Notes: generated by a model from the letters alone, not told the origin. A stretch of 64,000 bases of DNA from JAPUDQ01 sp964535835 (GCA_964535835.1 CAZHUZ010000002.1:1-64000); one strand, 5' to 3'. Shown: positions 1 to 6,935, counted from the stretch's first letter. Numbers and translations: made by a program.

Positions 1-248
1 GCTTTGGCGGTCAGCATTAGTATTGGCGTTTTATTACCAGAACGACGGAGTCGCTCGCAGATTTCAACTCCATCGATACCTCCTGGCAACATACGATCCA
101 ATACGATGACGTCGTACTCATCACCCTCGGCAGACGCCAGCCCACTTGGACCGTCCTCGCATACCTCCACTACAGCCTTTTCTTGCTCTAGGCCTAGTCG
201 CACAGCTCTGGCAATCTTGTATTCGTCTTCGACAATCAATATTTTCAT
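1..248 (-). CDS. OmpR-type response regulator, receiver domain (partial, runs off left edge)
   Basis: The first 82 residues are visible; the gene continues beyond base 1. It is a CheY-like receiver domain: an acidic pair at E7-D8, the phosphoacceptor aspartate D51 in VIVLDRMLPG, and the conserved Thr of the switch region in PILMLTAKA at the very edge. By family it would accept phosphate from a histidine kinase and, if a winged-helix domain follows, bind DNA. That output domain is outside the window, so OmpR-type is inference from receiver sequence. There is no Shine-Dalgarno site; a -10-like TACTAT ends 7 bp before the ATG (minus strand, 256-261), which suggests a leaderless mRNA. Confidence 0.85.
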   Translation of the reverse strand, partial: MKILIVEDEYKIARAVRLGLEQEKAVVEVCEDGPSGLASAEGDEYDVIVLDRMLPGGIDGVEICERLRRSGNKTPILMLTAK

Positions 249-289
249 ACCTTATATAGTATGACGCAAAACTGAAATAAACCTGAGAA

Positions 290-315
290 AAACTGCCGCG
301 TGGATACGGCAGTTT
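290..315 (-). terminator. Rho-independent terminator after the 337-885 gene
   Basis: A 9-bp stem (AAACTGCCG / CGGCAGTTT) with an 8-base loop, followed on the minus strand by further T residues. It sits 21 bp past the stop of the secreted protein gene and before the regulator gene, so it separates the two transcripts. Confidence 0.75.
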
Positions 316-336
316 CAGGGGATAAGGCTCAATAGA

Positions 337-885
337 CTAGTTGGTTTGTGTTGACGTACTTGTGTCTGACGACGTCTTGTTATCGAAATCGCCTCTCATA
401 CCTCCATGGCCACCCGGACCATGACCGCGTCCACCCATCAGTAGGTAGCCATATTGTTTATCAATACCATTGTCACTCAGCCATGTATCGATAGCGGTCC
501 TCCGTTCATCCATATTGGCTTTTCGATCTGCCTGACTTAAGCTTTGATCTGCCGTACGATTCGATTCACGTTCCTTTTGCAGCTCAGTACGTTTCGCATT
601 GATCTTGTCAGCTTGGGCTTGTGTCAGCTTTCCATCTTTGACGAGTTGTGCGACATCAGCTTTTACTGCTGCCTCTCGTTCGGTTTCCATTTGCGTTCGT
701 TGCTCATCAAAGACTGATTGAACTTGTGATTTATCGAGATTAAACTTACTTGCAATAGCATCGACGAGACTTGACATAGGGTTTGTCGAATTCGTCGCAT
801 TGGCAGCATGGGCGATCGTTACACCCGTCAGTCCAGCGGCACTAATCGCAGTGATTGCGCCGATTACTGCGAGATTTTTTTTCAT
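337..885 (-). CDS. Small secreted helical protein, DUF2680-like
   Basis: 182 residues. Residues 1-28 form a signal peptide (KK at the N terminus, hydrophobic core, AHAAN cleavage region). The mature part is highly charged and helical, with the segment KDGKLTQAQADKINAKRTEL that resembles the repeats of DUF2680-type exported proteins (MLVKEGKLTQEQADKI-like), then a Gly/His-rich stretch (GGRGHGPGGHGGMRGD) that could bind metal, and a Ser/Thr tail. A Shine-Dalgarno AAGGAG lies 8 bp before the ATG. Followed by its own terminator. Function unknown; a stress or metal-related periplasm-like role is only a guess from composition. Confidence 0.8.
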   Translation of the reverse strand: MKKNLAVIGAITAISAAGLTGVTIAHAANATNSTNPMSSLVDAIASKFNLDKSQVQSVFDEQRTQMETEREAAVKADVAQLVKDGKLTQAQADKINAKRTELQKERESNRTADQSLSQADRKANMDERRTAIDTWLSDNGIDKQYGYLLMGGRGHGPGGHGGMRGDFDNKTSSDTSTSTQTN

Positions 886-978
886 ATTAATTCTCCTTTA
901 CTTAGTTTCTGTTATTGCGCGTCCGCAATACCAGCAATACTAATCACCCAACTTGAAAAAAAGCTGAGTAGTGAGAAT

Positions 979-1890
979 TTATTTTTTGGACTCAATGATC
1001 CGATTTACTTCAGCACCTATCAATATCGTGAGCATTGATACGTTGAGCCAAATCATAAGTACGATTATGCCCGCAAAGAGACTATAGACATCGCTAAAGT
1101 GAGCAAAGTATCGTGCATATATGAAGAATGCAGCCGTTGTTACCATCCACAGTATTGTGGCAACAATCGATCCCCAGCTTAGCCATCTCCAGCGGCGTAC
1201 AAGATTTGGTCCCGCATAATACAGCACATCGAGCACGATAACTGTCACACCCATGAGGAGTACCCATCGTACGACGCTAAATATCGAGATAATAGTGTCG
1301 GGTGCACCCCAATACCGCAACCAGTCGCCAGTCACTGCCATCATTGGTAGCACAATCAGCAATCCTACGATTGTTCCAAGTGTCAGCAAAATACTCAGCG
1401 ACCTGAGACGAACAAATGATCTCGTCTCTTTGACTTCATACGCATTGTTGAGTGCACGGATGAGATTTTCTATGGCACCCGAAACACCCCACAAAGCGAT
1501 GAGCAATGCTATAACAGCCGCTGGCAATGATACTTCTGGCTTATCGATAAGATTTGATAATTGTGAAGAAATGAGACTAGCAAAATCATTTGGCAAATAC
1601 ACATTGAGCGTATCGATCAACGACTGAAATCGCTCTGGCTGGATAAACAGTGCTGTTACTGAGACCACAAGTGCCATCATCGGGAAAAAAGCCAGCGTGC
1701 CAAAAAATGCAATTCCTGCGGCATATATAGCGACATTTTTGTCACCAATTGCCTGTCGTGTCTGGTAAAGAACCTTTTTCCATGCACGCCACTGCATATC
1801 ATCGAGATTACCCGGAAGAGGTTGTAGCCCTAAAATAATAGCCCAAGCTTTAAGCCATGAGCCTGTTGAACGTGGTGTAGTTTTATGCAT
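979..1890 (-). CDS. YihY/BrkB family inner membrane protein
   Basis: 303 residues, the usual size of the YihY (formerly RNase BN, BrkB) family. After a short cytosolic N terminus come about six hydrophobic segments. Family hallmarks are seen: AIYAAGIAFFGTLAFFPMMAL in the first membrane segment, the central ALIALWGVSGAIENLIRALNNAYEV signature region, and the C-terminal segment GIIVLMIWLNVSMLTILIGAEVNRIIE. The family has no firmly established biochemical activity. Leaderless start: TATAAT (minus strand, 1898-1903) ends 7 bp before the ATG and no ribosome site is present. Monocistronic on its context. Confidence 0.9.
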   Translation of the reverse strand: MHKTTPRSTGSWLKAWAIILGLQPLPGNLDDMQWRAWKKVLYQTRQAIGDKNVAIYAAGIAFFGTLAFFPMMALVVSVTALFIQPERFQSLIDTLNVYLPNDFASLISSQLSNLIDKPEVSLPAAVIALLIALWGVSGAIENLIRALNNAYEVKETRSFVRLRSLSILLTLGTIVGLLIVLPMMAVTGDWLRYWGAPDTIISIFSVVRWVLLMGVTVIVLDVLYYAGPNLVRRWRWLSWGSIVATILWMVTTAAFFIYARYFAHFSDVYSLFAGIIVLMIWLNVSMLTILIGAEVNRIIESKK

Positions 1891-2005
1891 TACTGCTATT
1901 ATAGTATCCTATTGTTCTGGTCGTACAAAAAACAGTGCTAGCCTAGAAATACTACCTCTTATTTGATACAATCGACATTGTCTTTTATGAGATACCTCAT
2001 CATAT

Positions 2006-2077
2006 GGCACCATAGCTCGGTTGGACAGCTATAAGCGTAAAAATATTTGCGCAAGCGCTCTAACCAGCTTAGCCATA
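2006..2077. repeat. Two rearranged fragments of the tRNA-Met 5' half upstream of the tRNA gene
   Basis: Bases 2006-2038 begin GGCACCATAGCTC, identical to the first 13 bases of the tRNA at 2131, and then diverge (one D-arm base changed, a 4-base loss, then ATAAGCG). Bases 2055-2077 are an inverted copy: GCGCTCTAACCAGCT (2055-2069) is the exact reverse complement of tRNA bases 2144-2158, and flanking bases match imperfectly. Neither fragment contains an anticodon arm or T arm, so these are not functional tRNAs. In a transcript reading through, 2055-2069 could pair with the D arm of the downstream tRNA. Confidence 0.8.
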
Positions 2078-2130
2078 CTGAAACCGAGAAGATTAACGTA
2101 AATGGCACGTACTTTACAACTCACAATTAC

Positions 2131-2207
2131 GGCACCATAGCTCAGCTGGTTAGAGCGCAGGACTCATAAGCCTGAGGTCGGTAGTTCAAGCCTACCTGGT
2201 GCTACCA
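2131..2207 (+). tRNA. tRNA-Met (CAU), probably elongator
   Basis: 77 bases with encoded CCA. Acceptor GGCACCA pairs with TGGTGCT (G1-U72 wobble), discriminator A. D arm AGCTC...GAGC, anticodon loop CTCATAA with CAT, T arm GTAGG... with TTCAAGC loop. The G1-U72 pair and the -GCTACCA end are as in elongator tRNA-Met of Bacillus-type bacteria, so Met is preferred over Ile2, which also has a CAU gene anticodon. Position 31-39 is an A-G mismatch in the anticodon stem. The CCA end runs directly into the terminator hairpin. Confidence 0.9.
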
Positions 2208-2244
2208 TGAAAAATAGCCACGATTAAGTGGCTATTTTTCATGG
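2205..2244. terminator. Bidirectional Rho-independent terminator
   Basis: A perfect 17-bp inverted repeat with a 6-base loop (GATTAA). Each arm ends in an A5/T5 tract, so it can end both the plus-strand tRNA transcript and the minus-strand small gene at 2265-2402. Its left arm includes the last three bases (CCA) of the tRNA, so tRNA 3' maturation must cut inside the hairpin. Confidence 0.85.
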
Positions 2245-2264
2245 TCACAGATGGATGAATGATG

Positions 2265-2402
2265 TTACTCTTCGTCTTCAACTTCGGCGAGAGCGAGCTC
2301 ACGTCGTGTGAGGAGCGAATCAATCTCAGCGCTACTACGAACACGATTCCACGTCTCTAGAATTGTTGTTGACAATGCTGTTTCTGCTTGTACGAGTGTC
2401 AT
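2265..2402 (-). CDS. Small acidic/charged protein, 45 residues
   Basis: A short gene below usual annotation cut-offs, supported by its full expression signals: a perfect -35 TTGACA and -10 TATCAT 17 bp apart (2440-2468), then a Shine-Dalgarno AAAGGA 8 bp before the ATG at 2402, and a terminator 20 bp past the stop. An ATG at 2411 would place the ribosome site too close, so 2402 is chosen. The protein has an amphipathic helix-forming N half and ends with an acidic tail (AEVEDEE). No family recognised. The promoter and leader resemble those of the small gene at 17556-17648. Confidence 0.65.
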   Translation of the reverse strand: MTLVQAETALSTTILETWNRVRSSAEIDSLLTRRELALAEVEDEE

Positions 2403-2439
2403 GGTGGACATCCTTTTTATTTTGTTTGGTTATATATAC

Positions 2440-2468
2440 ATGATATCAAAAAACATAAGCTTTGTCAA
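2440..2468 (-). promoter_or_regulatory. Sigma70-type promoter of the small gene
   Basis: On the minus strand TTGACA (2463-2468), 17-bp spacer, TATCAT (2440-2445). Consensus -35, near-consensus -10; predicted start about 25-30 bases before the AAAGGA ribosome site. Confidence 0.75.
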
Positions 2469-2568
2469 TACTTTATGACATAATAATTAAATAATGCCAT
2501 AACAACTTTGACTCAGACTGACAAACTGTGGTATATAGTGAGGTGGAGAACTCTACTAAAAAATCAAA

Positions 2569-3288
2569 ATGAACTATAATCTCGAATCATTCTGGAGCGT
2601 CATCACCGTATTGCTGGCATTGGCAATTGTCCAAGCTACCTTTCAGCTAGGCGTAAGTGTGTTAACCCTCCTCAGTGGCCATAGTCTAGGAAAACAGCGT
2701 TCATTGCGTCGTCTCTTTTCGCTCAGTATTGCCTATATCATAGGTAATTTTATGATGCTGATGCTGGTATTTGGGGCTCTGCTCTATGTAGTCTTGACGT
2801 TGATGTATGCGATCGAGCCTTATGCTTGGTTACTATTTGTCGTAGCTTCATGTATTGTCGCGCTCGCTGTGATGCTAGTATATTATCGCCGTGGTAGCGG
2901 TACTGTACTATGGCTACCCCGCCCAGCAGCTGCGTATCTATCTGATCGTGCACATCGCACAAAAAATGTTTTTGAAGCATTTATGCTCGGAGGAGCAGCG
3001 ACGATTGCTGAACTGCCGTTTACAATTGTGCCCTTGGCTGGATCGGCTTATATCATGATGTTCTACCTCGTACCTAGCGATCACTTCGTAGTCGCCAGCC
3101 TGTACTGTCTCATCGTCATTGCGCCTCTTGCACTCACTACTGTTCTCATCGCCGGTGGCCATCGCCTGAGCACAATCCAAAGATGGCGAGAAACAAATAA
3201 GTCATTTTTGCAATTTGCAGCTGCTGCGCTCTTGCTCGCTATCGCGTTGTTTGTCGCGGTGTTTTATATTGCAGGAGGACAATCATGA
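2569..3288 (+). CDS. Polytopic membrane protein, possibly CcdA/DsbD-like
   Basis: 239 residues with about six hydrophobic segments (near 10-35, 50-80, 84-108, 135-160, 165-195, 215-235). The pattern of short paired helices and the segment AFMLGGAATIAELPFTIVP resemble cytochrome c biogenesis/thiol-reductant transmembrane proteins of the CcdA type, but the redox cysteines of CcdA are not evident, so the family call is weak. It overlaps the next gene by 4 bases and stands in an operon with an ATP-cone protein and a flavin disulfide oxidoreductase, which would suit a redox role. Start: the ATG at 2569 follows AAAATCAAA without a clear ribosome site. Confidence 0.7.
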   Translation: MNYNLESFWSVITVLLALAIVQATFQLGVSVLTLLSGHSLGKQRSLRRLFSLSIAYIIGNFMMLMLVFGALLYVVLTLMYAIEPYAWLLFVVASCIVALAVMLVYYRRGSGTVLWLPRPAAAYLSDRAHRTKNVFEAFMLGGAATIAELPFTIVPLAGSAYIMMFYLVPSDHFVVASLYCLIVIAPLALTTVLIAGGHRLSTIQRWRETNKSFLQFAAAALLLAIALFVAVFYIAGGQS

Positions 3289-3563
3289 CCGATACCTACG
3301 TTGTCCGACATGGTACTCACAGTAGCGAAGCGTTTGATCCATTAAAATTGCATAGCAGTATCGTCTGGGCATGTATGGCCGTGCGTTCATACGAAGGAGA
3401 AGCTCATGCCGCCGCCGAACGCGTCTGTAAACATGTCATAGACTGGCTCGAAAAGAAAACTGAGGTGACAAGTGCTGACATCCAGCGTGTAGCCGGTGAT
3501 TTTCTCGCTACCTACCACTCCGAAGCCGCCTATATGTATAAACAGCACAATGTAATACTGTAA
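3285..3563 (+). CDS. Stand-alone ATP-cone domain protein
   Basis: 92 residues that correspond to one ATP-cone, the nucleotide-sensing domain found at the N terminus of class I/III ribonucleotide reductases and in NrdR. Seen: VVRHGTHSSEAFDPLKLHSSI (the VxKRDGxxExFDxxKL-type start), AAERVCKHVIDWL and the final segment VAGDFLATYHSEAAYMYKQH. No zinc finger as in NrdR and no catalytic domain follows; the gene stops and a new gene starts 13 bp later. GGAGG lies 6 bp before the ATG. Likely binds ATP/dATP as a sensor; partner unknown. Its operon with a membrane protein and an oxidoreductase is uncommon for an ATP-cone. Confidence 0.85.
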   Translation: MTDTYVVRHGTHSSEAFDPLKLHSSIVWACMAVRSYEGEAHAAAERVCKHVIDWLEKKTEVTSADIQRVAGDFLATYHSEAAYMYKQHNVIL

Positions 3564-3576
3564 ATAAGGACCATTC

Positions 3577-4953
3577 ATGGCAAAAAAACAAACCTACGAC
3601 TTTGATCTCATCGTAATCGGCTCTGGCGCCGGTGGCAGTGTTGCTGCTGATATCGCAGCTCGGGCCGGCAAACGAGTCGCTATAGTTGAGACTGATATGC
3701 TCGGTGGGGAATGCCCGAATTATGGGTGTGTCCCCACCAAGGCATTACTACATGCAGCCAATCTCTATGATAGTGCTCGAGGAGCAGAACGGTTTGGAAT
3801 ACGCTTGAGTGCCATGGGCTACAACTACCCTTCGATCAAATCTTGGAAAGATACTGCAGTCCGTCGCACCGGTACCAGTGATAGTGAAAAATATTATCGA
3901 TCACAAAATATCACGCTACTACGAGGCACAGCCCATTTTCTCAGTCCACACGAGATCACCGTCAACCGTCGCCACATCAGCTCGCACTATTTCCTAGTAG
4001 CAACGGGATCAGTCATGCGGCTACCAGATATCGTTGGACTCGATAAGATCACTTACCTGACGTCGCGAACTGCACTCGATATCATCCGTCCGCCAAAATC
4101 AATTTGTATCATAGGTGCAGGCTCAACAGGCTGTGAATTTGCCGAACTACTCGCCACATTTGGGACAAAAGTAACCATCATGGACATCGCTGGACGCATA
4201 TTACCAAATGAAGACGAAGAGACGAGTAGCTTGATCGAATCGTATATGTCCAAGCAACGTGGTATGACAATTCTCACAAAGACAAAGATCATCAACATAG
4301 CCGATGATGGACCAATGGTAAAAGTGACGTATCTGCGAGGCGGTGAGCAACACACTGTCAAGGCAGAGAAAATCCTCGTCACCACCCAAAAAACGCCCAA
4401 TACTGATCTAGGCCTCGAAAATGCCGGTGTAGAATTTAGCCATCGCGGCATCGATGTCAATGAGCATTTGCAGACGTCCGTACCACATATTTACGCAGCT
4501 GGTGATGTCCTCGGAAGATACATGTACACTCATGTTGGCGTCTATGAGAGCCGCGTTGTCGCCAACAATATCTTGCGCAAACACAAAGTAGCGACTGATT
4601 ATCGGGCAATACCGAGGGTCACTTATATCACACCTGAGGTTGCCTCCGTCGGTTTGACCGAATCAGATTGTCTGCGACGTGACTTGGAAGTCAAAACAGC
4701 AATCGCCCCGCTCAATATCATATCGCGATCAAATGTCACAGATACCCGAGATGGCTTTTGCAAAGTTATCACTGATCGTAGCGGGGTATTAATCGGCGGT
4801 ACTGTGGTCGGCCCTCATGCTGGTGAGATTATTCATGAACTGACGCTCGCAATCCAGTACAGCCTGACCAGCGCCGAAGTCGCCAATGCCATACACGCTT
4901 TCCCATCATGGAGCGAAATTGTCCGCGTGGCGTGTAGCAAAATAAAGATCTAG
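3577..4953 (+). CDS. FAD-dependent pyridine nucleotide-disulfide oxidoreductase (Lpd/MerA family)
   Basis: 458 residues, normal length. N-terminal FAD Rossmann motif GSGAGGSVAADIAARAG (15-31), redox disulfide C46-C51 in GGECPNYGCVPTKAL, second Rossmann motif IGAGSTGCEFAELLATFG for NAD(P), the FAD-binding ATGSVMRLP and YAAGDVLG motifs, and the C-terminal dimer domain ending with HAFPSWSE, which supplies the His-Glu pair of the dihydrolipoamide dehydrogenase group. Substrate cannot be told: the CPNYGC spacing is that of Lpd, mercuric reductase and soluble transhydrogenase relatives. No E1/E2 complex genes are nearby, so a role in thiol or quinone redox balance with the two upstream genes is inferred. 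Confidence 0.9.
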   Translation: MAKKQTYDFDLIVIGSGAGGSVAADIAARAGKRVAIVETDMLGGECPNYGCVPTKALLHAANLYDSARGAERFGIRLSAMGYNYPSIKSWKDTAVRRTGTSDSEKYYRSQNITLLRGTAHFLSPHEITVNRRHISSHYFLVATGSVMRLPDIVGLDKITYLTSRTALDIIRPPKSICIIGAGSTGCEFAELLATFGTKVTIMDIAGRILPNEDEETSSLIESYMSKQRGMTILTKTKIINIADDGPMVKVTYLRGGEQHTVKAEKILVTTQKTPNTDLGLENAGVEFSHRGIDVNEHLQTSVPHIYAAGDVLGRYMYTHVGVYESRVVANNILRKHKVATDYRAIPRVTYITPEVASVGLTESDCLRRDLEVKTAIAPLNIISRSNVTDTRDGFCKVITDRSGVLIGGTVVGPHAGEIIHELTLAIQYSLTSAEVANAIHAFPSWSEIVRVACSKIKI

Positions 4954-4962
4954 ATCTGTATC

Positions 4963-4994
4963 AAAAAAGATCTCGAAATATTTCGAAATCTTTC
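4963..4994 (-). terminator. Terminator of the initiator tRNA
   Basis: On the minus strand directly after the tRNA CCA: an imperfect AT-rich hairpin around TTCGAAATATTTCGA extended by AGAT/ATCT, followed by six T residues. It also lies just past the stop of the oxidoreductase on the other strand. Confidence 0.65.
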
Positions 4995-4995
4995 T

Positions 4996-5073
4996 TGGTA
5001 GCGGGGAGTGGATTTGAACCACTGACCTCTTGGTTATGAGCCAAGCGAGCTGACCAGACTGCTCCACCCCGCG
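4996..5073 (-). tRNA. Initiator tRNA-fMet (CAU)
   Basis: 78 bases with encoded CCA. Starts CGCGGGGTGGAGCAG, the signature 5' end of bacterial initiator tRNA. Position 1-72 is C-U, unpaired, as required for formylation and IF2 recognition (the usual mismatch is C-A). Anticodon loop CTCATAA; the anticodon stem CTTGG/CCAAG has only two of the three G-C pairs that normally mark initiators. T loop TTCAAAT. Confidence 0.92.
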
Positions 5074-5106
5074 TCGAATTGTTTCTGGTCGTATATAATG
5101 TGCTTC

Positions 5107-5182
5107 GACATAACCAACGGGTTATGAGCGATTATGTACGAGAGGAGCTGACCAGACTGCTCCACCCCGCGTCGAATTGTTT
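5107..5182 (-). repeat. Broken partial duplicate of the initiator tRNA 5' half
   Basis: A stretch of about 39 bases (ends in GTCGAATTGTTTC near 5182) is identical to 5047-5083, covering the tRNA 5' half, from within the D arm to base 1, plus its upstream flank. Further left, GGTTATGAGC of the anticodon loop is present too, but about 14 extra bases separate it from the D-arm copy, so the anticodon stem cannot form. A small inverted repeat CATAACC/GGTTATG surrounds it. No acceptor 3' half or T arm. Best read as a pseudo-tRNA left by duplication. Confidence 0.8.
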
Positions 5183-5184
5183 CC

Positions 5185-5234
5185 ATGAAGTCAATAGACT
5201 TCATATACTGGAGCCGCTTTTAAGCTCCAAGTAT
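5185..5234. repeat. Two adjacent inverted repeats
   Basis: 5185-5204 is ATGAAGTC/GACTTCAT with a 4-base loop; 5205-5234 pairs ATACTGGAGC with GCTCCAAGTAT (one bulge). No T tract follows on either strand, so these are not typical terminators, although they lie 32 bp past the stop of the 5267 gene and next to the pseudo-tRNA. Confidence 0.6.
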
Positions 5235-5266
5235 ATTATCACATCCGTACGATCTAGGTCAATTCA

Positions 5267-5665
5267 CTATCGTCCAAAGAAAAATTGCATCCATTTAGCA
5301 AAGTTGCTCTTTTCAACTATCGTAGTAGCCGCTGTGGTATGCTGCTGTGCGGGCTTTGGCTGAGGGGGCAATATAATTACCTTTTCCCCTTCGGATGATT
5401 TACCTAGTTTTGCGCGAGCAGTAAGCTCTTGATACTCTGCACTCCTTAGATAGTTCTGCTGCAACTTGAGCGTTTCGGTCTCAATCTCTGCAATTGCGAT
5501 TTCTTGTTTCATACGATCTACCCGCTGTTGGAGCAAAAAATTATATTGTAATGTCTCAACAGTATTCCATACACTAGCGAGCACAATAACTGCCGCAATC
5601 AACAGCACACCATTGTTGAGCGTGGCGTACTGTTTTGCTCGATGATGCAGATGTTGGATATTCAT
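5267..5665 (-). CDS. DivIC/FtsB-like septum formation protein
   Basis: 132 residues from the ATG at 5665. The open frame continues upstream to 5755, but that part lies inside the tRNA at 5722-5797 and is not coding. One transmembrane helix (about 21-42, NGVLLIAAVIVLASVWNTV) is followed by a coiled coil (about 43-85, QRVDRMKQEIAIAEIETETLKLQQ) and the conserved short motif AEYQELTARAKLGKSSEGEKVIILP, which matches the C-terminal arrangement of DivIC/FtsB proteins (membrane helix, coiled coil, then KLGxxxxGE). The family works at the division septum with FtsL and FtsQ. Possibly transcribed together with the tRNA just upstream. Confidence 0.85.
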   Translation of the reverse strand: MNIQHLHHRAKQYATLNNGVLLIAAVIVLASVWNTVETLQYNFLLQQRVDRMKQEIAIAEIETETLKLQQNYLRSAEYQELTARAKLGKSSEGEKVIILPPQPKPAQQHTTAATTIVEKSNFAKWMQFFFGR

Positions 5666-5721
5666 ACTACTTATGCATGACAAGTATAGCAAATAGTATG
5701 TCATCTGTTGCAAATAAGATC

Positions 5722-5797
5722 TGGTGGGGCTGGAAGGGATTGAACCTTCGACCAACAGGTTATGAGCCCGCTGCTCTAACCACTGAGCTACAGCCCC
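5722..5797 (-). tRNA. tRNA with CAU anticodon, probably tRNA-Ile2
   Basis: 76 bases with encoded CCA. Acceptor GGGGCTG pairs perfectly with CAGCCCC, discriminator A; D arm GCTC/GAGC; anticodon loop CTCATAA; T stem GAAGG/CCTTC. Its D loop (AGTGGTTA) and anticodon region GCGGGCTCATAACCTGT resemble bacterial tRNA-Ile(CAU), whose C34 is changed to lysidine by TilS. Since initiator and a Met-like tRNA with CAU are already present, Ile2 is the most likely identity; this is inference. Confidence 0.88.
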
Positions 5798-5844
5798 CAG
5801 AACTTATTTTCAACTATCATATTGTATCATCACCTCTATACATG

Positions 5845-5875
5845 TAAAACCGCCCTATCAAAAGAGCGGTTTTTA
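5845..5875 (-). terminator. Terminator after the YggT-like gene
   Basis: Stem TAAAACCGC/GCGGTTTTA with T residues on either strand; 19 bp past the stop of the 5894-6298 gene. Confidence 0.7.
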
Positions 5876-5893
5876 ACAGATAGTACCTCGTTG

Positions 5894-6298
5894 TTATGCT
5901 TCTGGGTGGTTGCTACCAAGTGTAAAGAGTTTTGCGATCCCCCAACCGACTAAGGCATAGATAACCATCGCTACGAGACTCGCGCTGTCCAGGAAGAATT
6001 TGCCATTGTATGACGGTGTGGAGAATATACCCTCAAAAGGCATAGCAAATACGCCAGCAAAACTGTAAATGAAATCGACAAAGCCGCTTGATCGGTCTGC
6101 GCCCAAAAGTAACAACACGACTCGTAGTGCTAGCAGTACAATAATGAACCCGACGATGTACCACACGACTCGCTGAGCAACGACGCCAGTAGGAGCCCCA
6201 CTAGTGCTCTGGCTGACAGTTTGGCGCTGTACGGTTGTATCACCTACTTGCTGTTCGCTTGTTCGCACTTCTCTTGTTTCTTGAACTTCGTCTGCCAT
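5894..6298 (-). CDS. YggT-like membrane protein
   Basis: 134 residues. A polar, Gln/Thr/Ser-rich cytosolic N terminus (1-42) precedes hydrophobic helices near 43-66 and 97-125, with a weaker one around 72-86. The order VVWYIVGFIIVLLALRVVLLLLGADRSSGFVDFIYSFAGVFAMPFEGIF matches the YggT/Ycf19 pattern (first helix, then F-[LIV]-Y-xx-[TS]-xP-xxxPFRxI), although the family copy often has two repeats and only one is seen here. Family members influence osmotic tolerance or division in other bacteria, without a known mechanism. AGGAGA lies 8 bp before the ATG. Confidence 0.75.
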   Translation of the reverse strand: MADEVQETREVRTSEQQVGDTTVQRQTVSQSTSGAPTGVVAQRVVWYIVGFIIVLLALRVVLLLLGADRSSGFVDFIYSFAGVFAMPFEGIFSTPSYNGKFFLDSASLVAMVIYALVGWGIAKLFTLGSNHPEA

Positions 6299-6382
6299 GA
6301 TAAAATCTCCTACTTACACAAATATACGCTCAGTATAGCATAGAGGTGCTTGCAAAATGTGAGCTGGATTACGCGACCACAG

Positions 6383-6799
6383 TTAGAACAAATATCCTTC
6401 GGCGTTGGCCTTATCTATTTCAGCCCGCTCTCTTGCTTGTTCTGCTGCGATTTCATCTAATTCTTTCGGCCAGCCTTTTCTTGCATCATCGAGCAACTTT
6501 GCTGGATCAAAAGGCTCTGAGGGGGGTTCAACGGGATTTGCTAATGACTCGCGTAGGGCATTTTTGACAAAAGCCACCCCTCGCCTCACCTCGTCAGGAT
6601 TATCTGCAACCCCACTTAAACCATAATATTTAGAGTTTAATTCGTGGGCTTCTTCCCTAGCTAGTCTCTTTGGATCAACGATCCTTTTTCCTTCCTCGCT
6701 AAGGGTTTTCCACATATCGTCATCGTAGAATGGTCGTATACCGCCAAGTTCGGTCTGTGGCGGAAGCTTGTCATAAGGCTTTGTAGGAGATTCTGCCAT
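6383..6799 (-). CDS. Hypothetical cytosolic protein
   Basis: 138 residues, charged, without signal peptide or membrane helix, predicted mostly helical in its C half (ELDEIAAEQARERAEIDKANAEG). Notable are the Pro-rich linkers and the motif IRPFYDDDMWKTLSEEGKRIVDPKRLAREEA. No family recognised. A TATAAA hexamer ends 5 bp before the ATG, suggesting a leaderless mRNA. Isolated between two terminators. Confidence 0.7.
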   Translation of the reverse strand: MAESPTKPYDKLPPQTELGGIRPFYDDDMWKTLSEEGKRIVDPKRLAREEAHELNSKYYGLSGVADNPDEVRRGVAFVKNALRESLANPVEPPSEPFDPAKLLDDARKGWPKELDEIAAEQARERAEIDKANAEGYLF

Positions 6800-6935
6800 A
6801 TACTTTTATATTAGCATAAACATGACGAATTGTCAATCCAAAGACCCGCCTCCAAAAGAAAGCGGGTCATTTTGGCACCTTGTTTGTTTGCTCTCATCCT
6901 ACCACCAAAATGTCTATGCTTGCAATCAAAAATGT

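Noticed and set aside
2006..2038. Extra functional tRNA
   Set aside because: Only the first 13 bases match; no anticodon or T arm follows.
5666..5755. Upstream extension of the DivIC-like gene
   Set aside because: It would be encoded by part of the tRNA at 5722-5797.
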